64,000 bases of DNA. It comes from Xanthomonas sp. DAR 80977. Lineage in GTDB: Bacteria > Pseudomonadota > Gammaproteobacteria > Xanthomonadales > Xanthomonadaceae. The stretch covers positions 4,347,001-4,411,000 of the forward strand of contig NZ_CP162487.1 of the NCBI RefSeq assembly GCF_041240605.1. The letters are read 5' to 3'. The notes under the pieces were generated by a model, which had not been told where the DNA came from, made no database searches, and saw only the letters and a list, made by a program, of their open reading frames with translations. This document shows positions 1 to 8,039 of the stretch, piece by piece. The position numbers and the translations under genes were made by a program. Each line of letters starts with the position of its first letter. Position 1 is the stretch's first letter.

Positions 1-298
1 GCTCGGCCGAGGACAGCTCGACGATGGCGTTGTCCACGCCGAGGCCGGCCATCGCCGACATCAGGTGTTCCACCGTCTGGATCTTGGCCTCGCCGCGGCT
101 GAGCCCGGTGCACAGCGTGGTCTCGGTGACCAGCTCGGCGTCGGCCGGCACTTCCACCGCCGGTTCCAGGTCCACGCGCCGGAACACGATGCCGTGGTCG
201 GCGGGCGCCGGACGCAGCGTCATGTACACCTTGTCGCCGCTATGCAGGCCCACGCCGGTGGCGCGGATCGTGTTCTTGAGAGTGCGTTGCTGGGTCAT
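1..298 (-). CDS. lpxC: LpxC, UDP-3-O-acyl-GlcNAc deacetylase (N-terminal part, cut by window edge)
   Basis: This is the N-terminal third of the zinc deacetylase that performs the first committed step of lipid A synthesis in the cytoplasm. The ATG is at 298 on the minus strand and the protein opens MTQQRTLKNTIRATGVGLHS, the usual LpxC start. The conserved TVEHLMSAMAGLGVDN segment, which carries the first zinc-ligand histidine, is visible before the sequence runs off at base 1. It lies downstream of ftsZ in the same orientation, the standard end of the gammaproteobacterial dcw cluster. It has its own roughly 370-bp upstream region with a good promoter, so it need not depend on ftsZ transcription. 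Identity is secure; the C-terminus is not visible. Confidence 0.96.
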   Translation of the reverse strand, partial: MTQQRTLKNTIRATGVGLHSGDKVYMTLRPAPADHGIVFRRVDLEPAVEVPADAELVTETTLCTGLSRGEAKIQTVEHLMSAMAGLGVDNAIVELSSAE

Positions 299-349
299 GG
301 GAGACAGTTTGGGAACGTCCGCTCAGACGGGAACTGAACGGAATCGAGA

Positions 350-378
350 ATATCACGCGTTTAGCCAAATTTTAACAA
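350..378 (-). promoter_or_regulatory. Candidate sigma-70 promoter of lpxC
   Basis: On the minus strand a TTGTTA box (373-378) and a TGATAT box (350-355) are separated by 17 bp, in an AT-rich island that stands out in this GC-rich window. The lpxC ATG at 298 follows after about 50 nt. The spacing and match are good; no transcript evidence is available. Confidence 0.55.
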
Positions 379-542
379 TACGGTCACAGCATCCTATTTC
401 CGCAACACTGGCCACAGCCGGCGTCGCGGTCGCAAAAACCTGCCGGGTCGAGGCGACCCGGCAGCAAAGGACACGGCGCGCCGCTCGGGCGGACAATCCC
501 GATCGGCGGTGTTGCGGCCGGCGCAGGGCCGGCCTGGCGCGG

Positions 543-692
543 TCAGTCGGCCTGGCGGCGCAGGGCGGGCAGCGCGCTTGCGAAGCACTGCTTCGCACGC
601 CGACCCGCGCCTGGCCAGGGATGGCCAGGCTGGGCCGTCCGCCAGCCGGTCTGTCGCGCCAGGGACGGCATCAGTCGGCCTGGCGGCGCAGG
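543..692 (-). repeat. 22-bp direct repeat of the ftsZ 3' end, with two hairpins between the copies
   Basis: The last 22 bases of ftsZ including its stop (671-692) recur exactly at 543-564, 128 bp downstream in the direction of transcription. Between the copies are two stem-loops: one with 8-bp arms (CCTGGCCA/TGGCCAGG, about 612-633) and one with GCGAAGCA/TGCTTCGC-type arms (about 580-600). No T-tract follows, so these are not obvious intrinsic terminators. The layout suggests a short duplication or a palindromic element inserted at the ftsZ stop codon. The rest of 299-670 holds only the lpxC promoter. Confidence 0.7.
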
Positions 693-1891
693 AACGCAGG
701 AATGTCCAGGTAGTCGTTCGGCAGGTCGGCCGCCGCCGGTGCCGGCGCGGACACGCCCATCGCATCGCTGCTCGGACGCCGCAGGCCCAGGCCCATCGCG
801 CCGCCGACCGCCTTGGACACGGCGTCGCCGCCATGCTCGAAGTCGCCGAATTCCGGCTGCCCGGTGGTGGCGTTGCGCACCAGCTTGATCGGCGCGCGCT
901 GCTCCGGACGCTGGGTCTGGCGCGACACGGCGCGGTTCAGGCCGGTGGCGACCACGGTCACGCGCACTTCGTCCTGCATATCCGGGTCGAGCACGGTGCC
1001 GACCACGACGGTCGCGTCTTCCGAGGCGAAGCCTTCGATGGTGCGGCCGATCTCGTCGAACTCGGCCATGGTGAAGTCCGGACCGGCGGTGATGTTGACC
1101 AGGATGCCGTTGGCGCCGGCCAGGTTGACGTCGTCCAGCAGCGGGTTCTGGATCGCCGCTTCGGCCGCGGCCTGCGCGCGGTCGTCGCCGCGGGCCGAGC
1201 CGGTGCCCATCATCGCCAGGCCCATTTCCGACATCACGGTGCGCACGTCGGCGAAGTCGACGTTGATCAGGCCCGGACGCACGATCAGGTCGGCGATGCC
1301 CTGCACCGCGCCCTGCAGCACGTCGTTGGCGGCGCGGAACGCCTGGATCATGGTGGCGTTGCGGCCGAGCACGGTGATCAGCTTCTCGTTGGGGATGGTG
1401 ATCAGCGAGTCGCAATGCTGGCTCAGTTCCTCGATGCCCTTCAGCGCGACCTGCATGCGCCGGCGGCCTTCGAACGGGAACGGCTTGGTGACCACGGCCA
1501 CGGTCAGGATGCCCATCTCCTTGGCCAGCTGCGCGACCACGGGGGCGGCGCCGGTGCCGGTGCCGCCGCCCATGCCGGCGGTGATGAACACCATGTCCGC
1601 GCCCTGCAGCGCGTCCATGATGCGTTCGCGATCTTCCAGCGCGGCCTGGCGGCCCACTTCCGGGTTCGCGCCGGCGCCCAGGCCCTTGGTGACGTTGGTG
1701 CCGAGCTGCAGCTGCAGCTTGGCGCCGCAGTTCTTGATCGCCTGCGAGTCGGTGTTGGCGGTGATGAACTCCACGCCGTCCACGCTGCTGCTGACCATGT
1801 GCGCGACCGCGTTGCCGCCGCCGCCGCCCACGCCGACCACCTTGATTACCGCGTTGGGTGCCATCTTTTCAATCAGTTCGAAATGCGCCAT
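671..1891 (-). CDS. ftsZ: FtsZ, cell-division tubulin-like GTPase
   Basis: FtsZ polymerises into the Z ring at midcell. The 406-aa protein starts MAHFELIEKMAPNAVIKVVG with the glycine-rich nucleotide-binding loop at residues 21-26. The tubulin signature GMGGGTGTG is at residues 106-114, and the T7-loop segment NVDFADVRTVM follows. A variable linker leads to the C-terminal peptide DIPAFLRRQAD, the site that binds FtsA and other partners. An AGAGGA ribosome-binding site precedes the ATG. It sits downstream of ftsA but is separated by about 300 bp of repeat-rich DNA, so unlike the rest of the cluster it is not translationally coupled and probably has a local promoter. Length and motifs are typical. 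Confidence 0.98.
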   Translation of the reverse strand: MAHFELIEKMAPNAVIKVVGVGGGGGNAVAHMVSSSVDGVEFITANTDSQAIKNCGAKLQLQLGTNVTKGLGAGANPEVGRQAALEDRERIMDALQGADMVFITAGMGGGTGTGAAPVVAQLAKEMGILTVAVVTKPFPFEGRRRMQVALKGIEELSQHCDSLITIPNEKLITVLGRNATMIQAFRAANDVLQGAVQGIADLIVRPGLINVDFADVRTVMSEMGLAMMGTGSARGDDRAQAAAEAAIQNPLLDDVNLAGANGILVNITAGPDFTMAEFDEIGRTIEGFASEDATVVVGTVLDPDMQDEVRVTVVATGLNRAVSRQTQRPEQRAPIKLVRNATTGQPEFGDFEHGGDAVSKAVGGAMGLGLRRPSSDAMGVSAPAPAAADLPNDYLDIPAFLRRQAD

Positions 1892-1909
1892 GTCCGTGTC
1901 CTCTTTGAG

Positions 1910-2184
1910 CCGGGATTCGGGATTGGGGAGTGGGGATTCGGAACAGCTCCGATCCTCGTTCCCGCCTCTCCGTCCGGCGAGTGTTGTTGTTTGGAAGCCG
2001 GGATTGGGGATTCGGGATTGGGGATTCGCAAATGCGCGATCGCCGATACCGTTTCCCGCTCCGCGGCGGAATCACCACAAAAAAAACCTGTCGCCTACCC
2101 TCTCTCCGCTCTCCGCTTTGTTGCTTTTGCTTTTGCTATTGCTCTTACGAATCCCAAATCCCAAATCCCGAATCCCGAATCCCA
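1910..2184. repeat. Heptamer-repeat element A (ftsA-ftsZ spacer), with two left arms
   Basis: Arms built of 7-bp units (GGGATTC, GGGATTG) lie at about 1910-1942 and again at 1997-2030. A complementary arm (GAATCCC, CAAATCC) lies at 2147-2184, preceded by the junction GCTCTTACGAATCCC at 2141-2155. The core between the inner arms holds pyrimidine-rich short repeats such as CTTTTGCTTTTGCT. Two left arms against one right arm suggest a nested or partly deleted insertion. The element fills nearly the whole spacer between the ftsA stop and the ftsZ start. Confidence 0.85.
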
Positions 2185-2188
2185 GCCC

Positions 2189-3424
2189 TCAGAACTCTCC
2201 GCGATACCAATTCTTCAATTTCTTGAACAGGCTGCCGGCGCGCCCGGTGGGCAGCGACGGGCGCCGCGGGTGTTCGATCTGGCTGCCCATCAGCAGCAGG
2301 CCCACGCCGGTGGCGTGCACCGGGTTGCCGACCACTTCGCCCAGGCCGGTGACGTGCTGCGGGATGCCCACGCGCACCGGCATCTGCACCATTTCCTCGG
2401 CCAGCTCGACCACGCCTTCCATCTTCGAGGCGCCGCCGGTCAGCACCATGCCGGCGCGCACCAGTTCCTCGAAGCCTGAGCGGCGCAGTTCGGCCTGCAC
2501 CATCTCGAAGATCTCCTCGTAGCGGCCCTGCACCGCCTGCGCCAGCGAATGGCGCGGCATGCGCCGCGGCGGGCGGTCGCCGACGCTCGGCACCTGGATG
2601 CTTTCCTCGGCGGTGGCCAGCTGCGCCAGCGCGCAGGCGTAGCGCACCTTGATCTGCTCGGCTTCCGGGGTGGGCGTGCGCAGCATGTGCGCGATGTCGT
2701 TGGTGACGTGGTCGCCGGCGATCGGCAGCGAGGCGGTGTGGCAGATCGCGCCCTGCACGAACACCGCCAGGTCGGTGGTGCCGGCGCCCATGTCGACCAG
2801 CACCACGCCCAGCTCGCGCTCGTCGGCGGTCAGCACCGCCACCGAGGACGCCAGCGAGGACAGGATCAGGTCGTCCACCTGCAGGCCGCAGCGCTGCACG
2901 CACTTGCTGATGTTGGCCGCGGCCGACTGCGCGCACACCACCAGGTGCGCGTGCACCTCCAGGCGCACGCCGGTCATGCCGACCGGATTGCGGATGCCTT
3001 CCTGCGAATCGTCGAGCACGTACTCGCGCGGGATCGCGTGCAGGATGCGCTGGTCGGCCGGGATCGCCACCGCCTTGGCCGCTTCCAGCACCCGGTCCAG
3101 GTCGTTCCAGGTGACCTCGCCGTCGCGGATCGGCACGATGCCGGGCGAATTCTTGCACTGCACGTGGTTGCCGGAGATCGACGCGTACACCGAGCGGATC
3201 TCGCAGCCGGCCATCAGCTCCGCCTCCTCGACCGCGCGCTGGATCGACTGCACGGTGGATTCGATGTCCACCACCACGCCGCGCTTGAGCCCGCGCGATT
3301 CGTGCGAACCGATGCCGATCACCTCGATCGGGTTGCCGGGCGAATACTCGCCGACCAGCGCGACGACCTTGGAGGTGCCGATGTCCAGTCCAACGATGAG
3401 GGATTTGTCGCCTTTGCGGTTCAT
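2189..3424 (-). CDS. ftsA: FtsA, actin-like divisome protein
   Basis: FtsA tethers FtsZ filaments to the inner membrane and recruits later divisome proteins. The 411-aa product starts MNRKGDKSLIVGLDIGTSKV with the phosphate-1 loop of the actin fold near residues 10-20. It carries SHS2/1C-domain features and the second phosphate loop around GVVLVDMGAGTTDLAV. It ends in LFKKLKNWYRGEF, a basic amphipathic membrane-targeting helix. The ATG at 3424 is chosen because it overlaps the ftsQ stop by four bases (ATGA), and because the upstream extension of the open frame consists of repeat DNA and antisense of ftsQ. Family identity is certain. Confidence 0.98.
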   Translation of the reverse strand: MNRKGDKSLIVGLDIGTSKVVALVGEYSPGNPIEVIGIGSHESRGLKRGVVVDIESTVQSIQRAVEEAELMAGCEIRSVYASISGNHVQCKNSPGIVPIRDGEVTWNDLDRVLEAAKAVAIPADQRILHAIPREYVLDDSQEGIRNPVGMTGVRLEVHAHLVVCAQSAAANISKCVQRCGLQVDDLILSSLASSVAVLTADERELGVVLVDMGAGTTDLAVFVQGAICHTASLPIAGDHVTNDIAHMLRTPTPEAEQIKVRYACALAQLATAEESIQVPSVGDRPPRRMPRHSLAQAVQGRYEEIFEMVQAELRRSGFEELVRAGMVLTGGASKMEGVVELAEEMVQMPVRVGIPQHVTGLGEVVGNPVHATGVGLLLMGSQIEHPRRPSLPTGRAGSLFKKLKNWYRGEF

Positions 3425-4251
3425 GTCTTGGAGCCGGGATTTGAGATTCGGGATTGGAGATTGGTGAAGGCAGGATGGCTTGGGATGCGGGGCACGTCGG
3501 CTGAAGCGGAGCGTTGCGAAGCCGGTTTCTTTCCCGATCCCGAATCCCGAATCTCCAATGCCTGCCTTTCGACCGTGAACCCATTGGTGTAGCGCAGGTC
3601 GGCGCGGGCGATCGGCGCCTGTTCCGGGGTGGCCAGTTGCGGCAGCACGCGGGCGAAGCGGGCCAGGCGGGCGCGGGCGTCGTCGCGGCCGACCACGACC
3701 TGCACGCCGTCGCCCAGTTGCAGTGACCAGCTGCCGCGCGCGTCCATCGCCACGCCGTTGACCTGCAGCCCGGCCGGCGCGAACAGCGCGCGCGATTCGT
3801 TGTACAGCGCGACCACGTCCTGCGCCTTGGCATCCGGCCCGGCCAGCTGCGGCAGCGCCATGCCGCGCAGCTCGCTCGGCAGCGCGAAGATGCGGCCCTG
3901 CTCGGACAGCATGCGGTCGGCGCCCCAGCGCGCGAACGGGCGGTGCTCGGTGACGCGCACTTCCAGCACGTCCGGCCAGCGCTTGCGCACGCGCGCGCTC
4001 TCCACCCACGGCAGGCGCTCGATCGCGTCCTGCGCGTCCTGCAGGCGCACCGCGAAGAAACCGCGGCGCGCGTACGGCAGCACCACCTGGCGCAGCTGCT
4101 CGGCCGGCACGCGCTTGAAATCGCCGCTGACCTGCAGCCGGCTCAGCGGCCAGCGCTCGGCGCCGACCCAGCCGTTGAGCACCGCCACCACCGGCAGCGC
4201 GACCAGCGCCAGCGCCAGCAACCAGGCGAGGATGCGCAGCAGGGCGCTCAT
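3421..4251 (-). CDS. ftsQ: FtsQ, divisome POTRA protein with a repeat-derived C-terminal tail
   Basis: FtsQ links early and late divisome proteins through the FtsQ-FtsB-FtsL complex. From the ATG at 4251 the 276-aa protein begins MSALLRILAWLLALALVALP, one inner-membrane anchor. A periplasmic POTRA domain (about residues 40-110) and a beta domain with the conserved LPWVESARVRKRWPDVLEV segment follow. After about residue 228 the sequence leaves the family pattern and reads through heptamer element B, ending ISNPGSKT. The stop still overlaps the ftsA ATG by four bases. The open frame extends upstream to 4287, but that stretch encodes repeat-type peptide (MPNPESRG), so 4251 is preferred. Confidence 0.95.
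   Translation of the reverse strand: MSALLRILAWLLALALVALPVVAVLNGWVGAERWPLSRLQVSGDFKRVPAEQLRQVVLPYARRGFFAVRLQDAQDAIERLPWVESARVRKRWPDVLEVRVTEHRPFARWGADRMLSEQGRIFALPSELRGMALPQLAGPDAKAQDVVALYNESRALFAPAGLQVNGVAMDARGSWSLQLGDGVQVVVGRDDARARLARFARVLPQLATPEQAPIARADLRYTNGFTVERQALEIRDSGSGKKPASQRSASADVPRIPSHPAFTNLQSRISNPGSKT
3432..3560. repeat. Heptamer-repeat element B (inside the ftsQ 3' end)
   Basis: The left arm at about 3432-3463 (GGGATTTGAGATTCGGGATT) and the right arm at about 3533-3560 (CCCGATCCCGAATCCCGAAT) flank a core of about 70 bp. The whole element is translated as the last part of FtsQ, giving residues such as LQSRISNPGSKT. Confidence 0.8.
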
Positions 4252-4267
4252 GCGGCACTCCGTGCCG

Positions 4268-4375
4268 CGGGATTCGGGATTCGGCATTGGGGATTCGCGC
4301 AGGACACGCGCGCGGGCGCACCGGCAGCGCGATGCTGCCGCTGTGCGAATCCCCGATCCCCAATCCCGAATCCCG
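4268..4375. repeat. Heptamer-repeat element C (ddlB-ftsQ spacer)
   Basis: The arms at about 4268-4297 (GGGATTCGGGATTCGGCATT) and 4345-4375 (GAATCCCCGATCCCCAATCC) are inverted relative to each other around a GC-rich core with a GCAGCGCGATGCTGC palindrome. The element occupies essentially all of the space between the ddlB stop and the ftsQ start. This is one of only two breaks in the chain of overlapping genes. Confidence 0.85.
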
Positions 4376-4378
4376 GCT

Positions 4379-5338
4379 TCACAGCGTCTGCTCCAGCACG
4401 CGCCACACCAGTTCTTCGAAGCCGATGCCGAGCTGGCGTGCGGCCTTGGGCACCAGCGAGTGGCTGGTCATGCCCGGGGCGGTATTGGCTTCCAACAGGT
4501 AGAGCTGGCCGCTGGCGCGGTCGCGCATCACGTCGACGCGGCCCCAGCCGCGGCAACCGGCGGCGCGGAACGCGTCCAGCGCGAGCTGCGCGAGCTGCGC
4601 CTCGGCATCGCCGTCCAGGCCCGGACACAGGTATTGGGTATCGTCGGCGATGTACTTGGCGTTGTAGTCGTACCACTGCCCCTTGGGCACGATGCGGATC
4701 GACGGCAGCGCCACATCGCCGAGGATGGCGACGGTGAGTTCGTCGCCTTCGATCATCTGCTCCATCAGCAAGGCGCCGTCGTAGCGCGCCGCCAGCGTCA
4801 CCGCCTCTTCGAGCTGGGCCTGGTCGAACACGCGGCTGACGCCGACGCTGGAGCCTTCGTTGGCCGGCTTGACGATGACCGGCAAGCCGACCTGCCGCGC
4901 CGCGGCGTGTACTTCCGCCGCGCTCGCGCCGGCCGCCAGGCGCGCATAGCGCGGCGTGGACAGGCCCAGCGACAGCCACACCTGCTTGGTGCGGATCTTG
5001 TCCATGCTCAAGGCCGAGCCGAGCACGTTCGAGCCGGTATACGGCACCCCGAACGCCTCCATCAGTCCCTGCACGATGCCGTCTTCGCCGCCGCCGTTGT
5101 GCCCGTGCAGCACGTTGAACACGCGGTCGAAGCGCTTGTCCACCAGCGCCTGCGCCAGCGCCGGGATGCCGTCCACGGCGGCCGCGTCGACGCCGCGCGC
5201 GCGCAGCGCCTCGAGCACGTTGCGGCCCGAATCCAGCGACACCTCGCGTTCGCTGGAGGTGCCGCCGAGCAGCACCGCGACGCGGCCGAACACGGCCGGA
5301 TCGGTGTGGCGCAGCGGCGGGAACGTCTGCGCGCTCAT
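4379..5338 (-). CDS. ddlB: DdlB, D-alanine--D-alanine ligase
   Basis: DdlB joins two D-alanines using ATP, supplying the dipeptide that MurF adds to the muropeptide. The 319-aa ATP-grasp enzyme starts MSAQTFPPLRHTDPAVFGRV, followed by VAVLLGGTSSEREVSL. It contains the serine loop EGSSVGVSRVF, the MEQMIEGDELTVAILG strand, and LEANTAPGMTSHSLVPKAA near the metal site. The ATG at 5338 overlaps the murC stop by four bases, which fixes the start against a much longer open frame upstream. It is typical in length. Confidence 0.97.
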   Translation of the reverse strand: MSAQTFPPLRHTDPAVFGRVAVLLGGTSSEREVSLDSGRNVLEALRARGVDAAAVDGIPALAQALVDKRFDRVFNVLHGHNGGGEDGIVQGLMEAFGVPYTGSNVLGSALSMDKIRTKQVWLSLGLSTPRYARLAAGASAAEVHAAARQVGLPVIVKPANEGSSVGVSRVFDQAQLEEAVTLAARYDGALLMEQMIEGDELTVAILGDVALPSIRIVPKGQWYDYNAKYIADDTQYLCPGLDGDAEAQLAQLALDAFRAAGCRGWGRVDVMRDRASGQLYLLEANTAPGMTSHSLVPKAARQLGIGFEELVWRVLEQTL

Positions 5339-6771
5339 GGCTTGGCTCCGCCGCCGAAGCCGTCCTGGGCGATGTGCTGGGCGACGTAGCCGATGTCGCC
5401 GGCGCCCATCATCAACAGCAGGTCGCCGTCCTGCAGCACGTCCGGCAGCACTTCGCCGAGCTGGGACACCTGCCCGACCACCACCGGCTCGCTGCGGCCG
5501 CGCGCACGGATCGCGCGCGCCAGCGAGCGCGCGTCGGCGCCCGGGATCGGCGCTTCGCCGGCCGGGTAGACTTCGCTGAGCACCAGCGCATCCACTTCCG
5601 ACAGCACCGCGGCGAAGGCGTCGAACTGGTCGCGGGTGCGGCTGTAGCGGTGCGGCTGGAACGCGACCACCAGGCGCTTGTCCGGCCAGCCGCCACGCGC
5701 GGCGGCGAACACCGCGGCCAGTTCGCGCGGATGGTGGCCGTAGTCGTCGACCAGGCGCACGCGCGCACCGGCCGCGGTGGTCACTTCGCCCAGATCGTTG
5801 AAGCGGCGGCCGATGCCGGCGAAGCTCTGCAGCGCGCTGGCGATCGCCGCCGGCGCCACGCCCAGCTGCCAGCCGATGGCGGCGGCGGCGAGCGCGTTGA
5901 GCACGTTGTGCCGGCCCGGCAACGCCAGCGTCACCGGCGTGCTGCTGCCTTCCGGCAGGCGCAGGGTGAAGCGCATGCGCGGGCCGTCCTGGACCACGTC
6001 CTCGGCGCGCACGTCGGCATTCTCGCTGAGCCCGTAGCTCATCACGTGGCGCGGGGTCTTCGCGGCCAAGGCGGCCACTTCCGGATCGTCGATGCACAGC
6101 ACCGCCAAGCCGTAGAACGGCAGGCGCTGCAGGAATTCGGCGAACGCGGCCTGGACCCGGGCGAAGTCGTTGCCGTAGTTCTCCAGGTGATCGGCGTCGA
6201 TGTTGGTGATCACCGAGATCAGCGGGTTCAGGCGCAGGAAGCTGCCGTCGCTCTCGTCGGCCTCGGCCACCAGCCACTGGCCGCCGCCGAGCTTGGCGTT
6301 GGCGCCGGCGGCGAGCAGCTGGCCGCCGATCACGAAGGTCGGATCCAGCCCGCCTTCGCTGAGCACCGCCGCGGCCAGGCTGGTGGTGGTGGTCTTGCCG
6401 TGGGTGCCGGCCACCGCGATGCCGCGGCGGAAGCGCATCAGTTCGGCCAGCATCGCCGCGCGCGGCATGATCGGGATGCGCTGGCTGCGCGCCTCCATCA
6501 GCTCCGGGTTGTCGTCGCGGATCGCGCTGGACACCACCACGCAATCGGTGCCGAGCACGTTGGCCGCCGAGTGCCCGCGCATGACCCGCGCGCCGAGCTT
6601 GACCAGGCGCCGCGTCGCCGCGTTGTCGGCGTTGTCCGAACCGGAGACCTCGTAGCCCAGGGTCAGCATGACCTCGGCGATGCCGCTCATGCCGGTACCG
6701 CCGATGCCGACGAAGTGCACCCGCGGGAACGCGCGGACCAAATCGCCGGTGTCGTGGAGACGGCGGATCAC
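5335..6771 (-). CDS. murC: MurC, UDP-MurNAc--L-alanine ligase
   Basis: MurC adds L-alanine, the first stem-peptide residue, to UDP-MurNAc in the cytoplasm. The 478-aa protein has the N-terminal UDP-binding motif HFVGIGGTGMSGIAEVM, the ATP loop GTHGKTTTTSLAAAVLSEGG, the segment EADESDGSFLRLNP, and the Mur-ligase C-terminal domain with VVAFQPHRYSRTRD. The start is GTG at 6771; its last bases form the murG stop (GTGA). A strong AGGAGGTG ribosome-binding site lies just upstream, between element D and the start. The product follows the family closely. Confidence 0.97.
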   Translation of the reverse strand: MIRRLHDTGDLVRAFPRVHFVGIGGTGMSGIAEVMLTLGYEVSGSDNADNAATRRLVKLGARVMRGHSAANVLGTDCVVVSSAIRDDNPELMEARSQRIPIMPRAAMLAELMRFRRGIAVAGTHGKTTTTSLAAAVLSEGGLDPTFVIGGQLLAAGANAKLGGGQWLVAEADESDGSFLRLNPLISVITNIDADHLENYGNDFARVQAAFAEFLQRLPFYGLAVLCIDDPEVAALAAKTPRHVMSYGLSENADVRAEDVVQDGPRMRFTLRLPEGSSTPVTLALPGRHNVLNALAAAAIGWQLGVAPAAIASALQSFAGIGRRFNDLGEVTTAAGARVRLVDDYGHHPRELAAVFAAARGGWPDKRLVVAFQPHRYSRTRDQFDAFAAVLSEVDALVLSEVYPAGEAPIPGADARSLARAIRARGRSEPVVVGQVSQLGEVLPDVLQDGDLLLMMGAGDIGYVAQHIAQDGFGGGAKP

Positions 6772-8039
6772 AGGGCACCTCCTGCGGAGGTGCCGGGATT
6801 CGGCATTGGGGATTGGGGATTGGTGGCGTCGCCCGTGGCCTGTTGCCGCGGCGCCTCGCCCTGTACGGATGTCTGCATGGTGTCCTGCTTGTGCTCCTGC
6901 TCTTTACGAATCCCCAATCCCGAATCCCGACTCCCGGCCTCTTCCAGAATGATGTCCGCGATGCGCTCGGCCGCATCCGGCTTGGCCAGGCTGCGCGCGG
7001 CTTCGGCCATCGCCAGGCGCCGCGCGGGGTTGCCGAGCAGGTCGCGCAGCACGCCTTGCAGGTTGGTCGCCAGGGCGTCGTCCTGCTTCAGCAACACCGC
7101 GGCGCCGCGCTCGACCAGGTATTCGGCGTTGCGGGTCTGGTGGTCGTCGACCGCGGCGGCGAACGGCACCAGCACGCTGCCGATGCCGACCGCGCACAGT
7201 TCGGCCAGGGTCGAGGCGCCGGCGCGGCAGACGATCAGGTCGGCCCAGGCGTAGGCGGCGGCCATGTCGCCGATGAAGGCTTCGACGCTGGCGGCGACGC
7301 CGGCCTCGGCATAGGCCTGGGCGGCTTCGTCGCGCAGTTTTTCGCCGCACTGGTGGCGCACCTCGACCTGCGCGCCGAGCGCGGCCAGCGCGCGCGGCAG
7401 CGCCTGGTTCAGCGCGCGCGCGCCCTGGCTGCCGCCGAGCACCAGCAGGCGCACCGCGCCGTCGCGCGCGGCGAAGCGCTGCGCCGGCGGCGCCAGCGCG
7501 GCGATCTCGGCGCGCACCGGATTGCCCACCGCTTCCTCGCGCGCGGCGAAGCTGCCCGGGAAACCGGTCAGCACACGCCTCGCCACGCGCGACAGCACCT
7601 TGTTGGTCAGGCCCGGGGCGCGGTTCTGTTCGTGCACCAGCAGCGGCAGTTTCAGCAGGCGCGCGGCGATGCCGCCGGGGCCGGCAGCGAAACCGCCGAA
7701 GCTGACCACCGCGCGCGGCGCACGCCGGCGCAGCACGAAGCCGGCGGCGCGGATCGCGCGCAGCACCCGCAGCGGCGCGCCGAACAGCGCCAGTGCGCCC
7801 TTGCCGCGCAGGCCGCCGATCTCGATGGTGTCGATCTCGATGCCGTGCTGCGGCACCAGTTGCGTTTCCATGCGCCCGGCCGCGCCCAGCCACACCACCG
7901 GCACGCCACGCGCGCGCAGCACCTTGGCCACCGCCAACGCCGGGAAGATGTGCCCGCCGGTGCCGCCGGCCAGGATCATCACCGGGCGCGCAGCGGCGGC
8001 GGTCGTTGCGGTGGACGCCAGCGGCGCGGACACGCTCAT
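6768..8039 (-). CDS. murG: MurG, lipid II GlcNAc transferase with an extended tail
   Basis: MurG transfers GlcNAc from UDP-GlcNAc to lipid I on the cytoplasmic face of the membrane, giving lipid II. Motifs include MILAGGTGGHIFPALAVAKV, VVSFGGFAAGPGG, VLGGSQGARALNQALP and ICRAGASTLAELCAVG. The catalytic core ends near residue 360 (RIADIILEEA). The remaining roughly 60 residues are encoded by heptamer element D and adjoining DNA (SRDSGLGIRKE at the start of the tail, NPGTSAGGAL at the end). This makes the protein 423 aa, clearly longer than the usual 350-365. The stop overlaps the murC GTG. The ATG at 8039 overlaps the ftsW stop. Confidence 0.96.
   Translation of the reverse strand: MSVSAPLASTATTAAAARPVMILAGGTGGHIFPALAVAKVLRARGVPVVWLGAAGRMETQLVPQHGIEIDTIEIGGLRGKGALALFGAPLRVLRAIRAAGFVLRRRAPRAVVSFGGFAAGPGGIAARLLKLPLLVHEQNRAPGLTNKVLSRVARRVLTGFPGSFAAREEAVGNPVRAEIAALAPPAQRFAARDGAVRLLVLGGSQGARALNQALPRALAALGAQVEVRHQCGEKLRDEAAQAYAEAGVAASVEAFIGDMAAAYAWADLIVCRAGASTLAELCAVGIGSVLVPFAAAVDDHQTRNAEYLVERGAAVLLKQDDALATNLQGVLRDLLGNPARRLAMAEAARSLAKPDAAERIADIILEEAGSRDSGLGIRKEQEHKQDTMQTSVQGEAPRQQATGDATNPQSPMPNPGTSAGGAL
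6794..6935. repeat. Heptamer-repeat element D (inside the murG 3' end)
   Basis: The left arm is at about 6794-6822 (GGGATTCGGCATTGGGGATT) and the right arm at about 6905-6935 (ACGAATCCCCAATCCCGAAT). The junction GCTCTTTACGAATCCC lies at 6899-6914. The core contains CCTGCTTGTGCTCCTGCTCTT. The full element is read as the C-terminal tail of MurG. Confidence 0.85.

Noticed and set aside
1910..2184. Heptamer repeats as a CRISPR array
   Set aside because: The units are 7 bp and contiguous, with no unique spacers of constant length and no cas genes.
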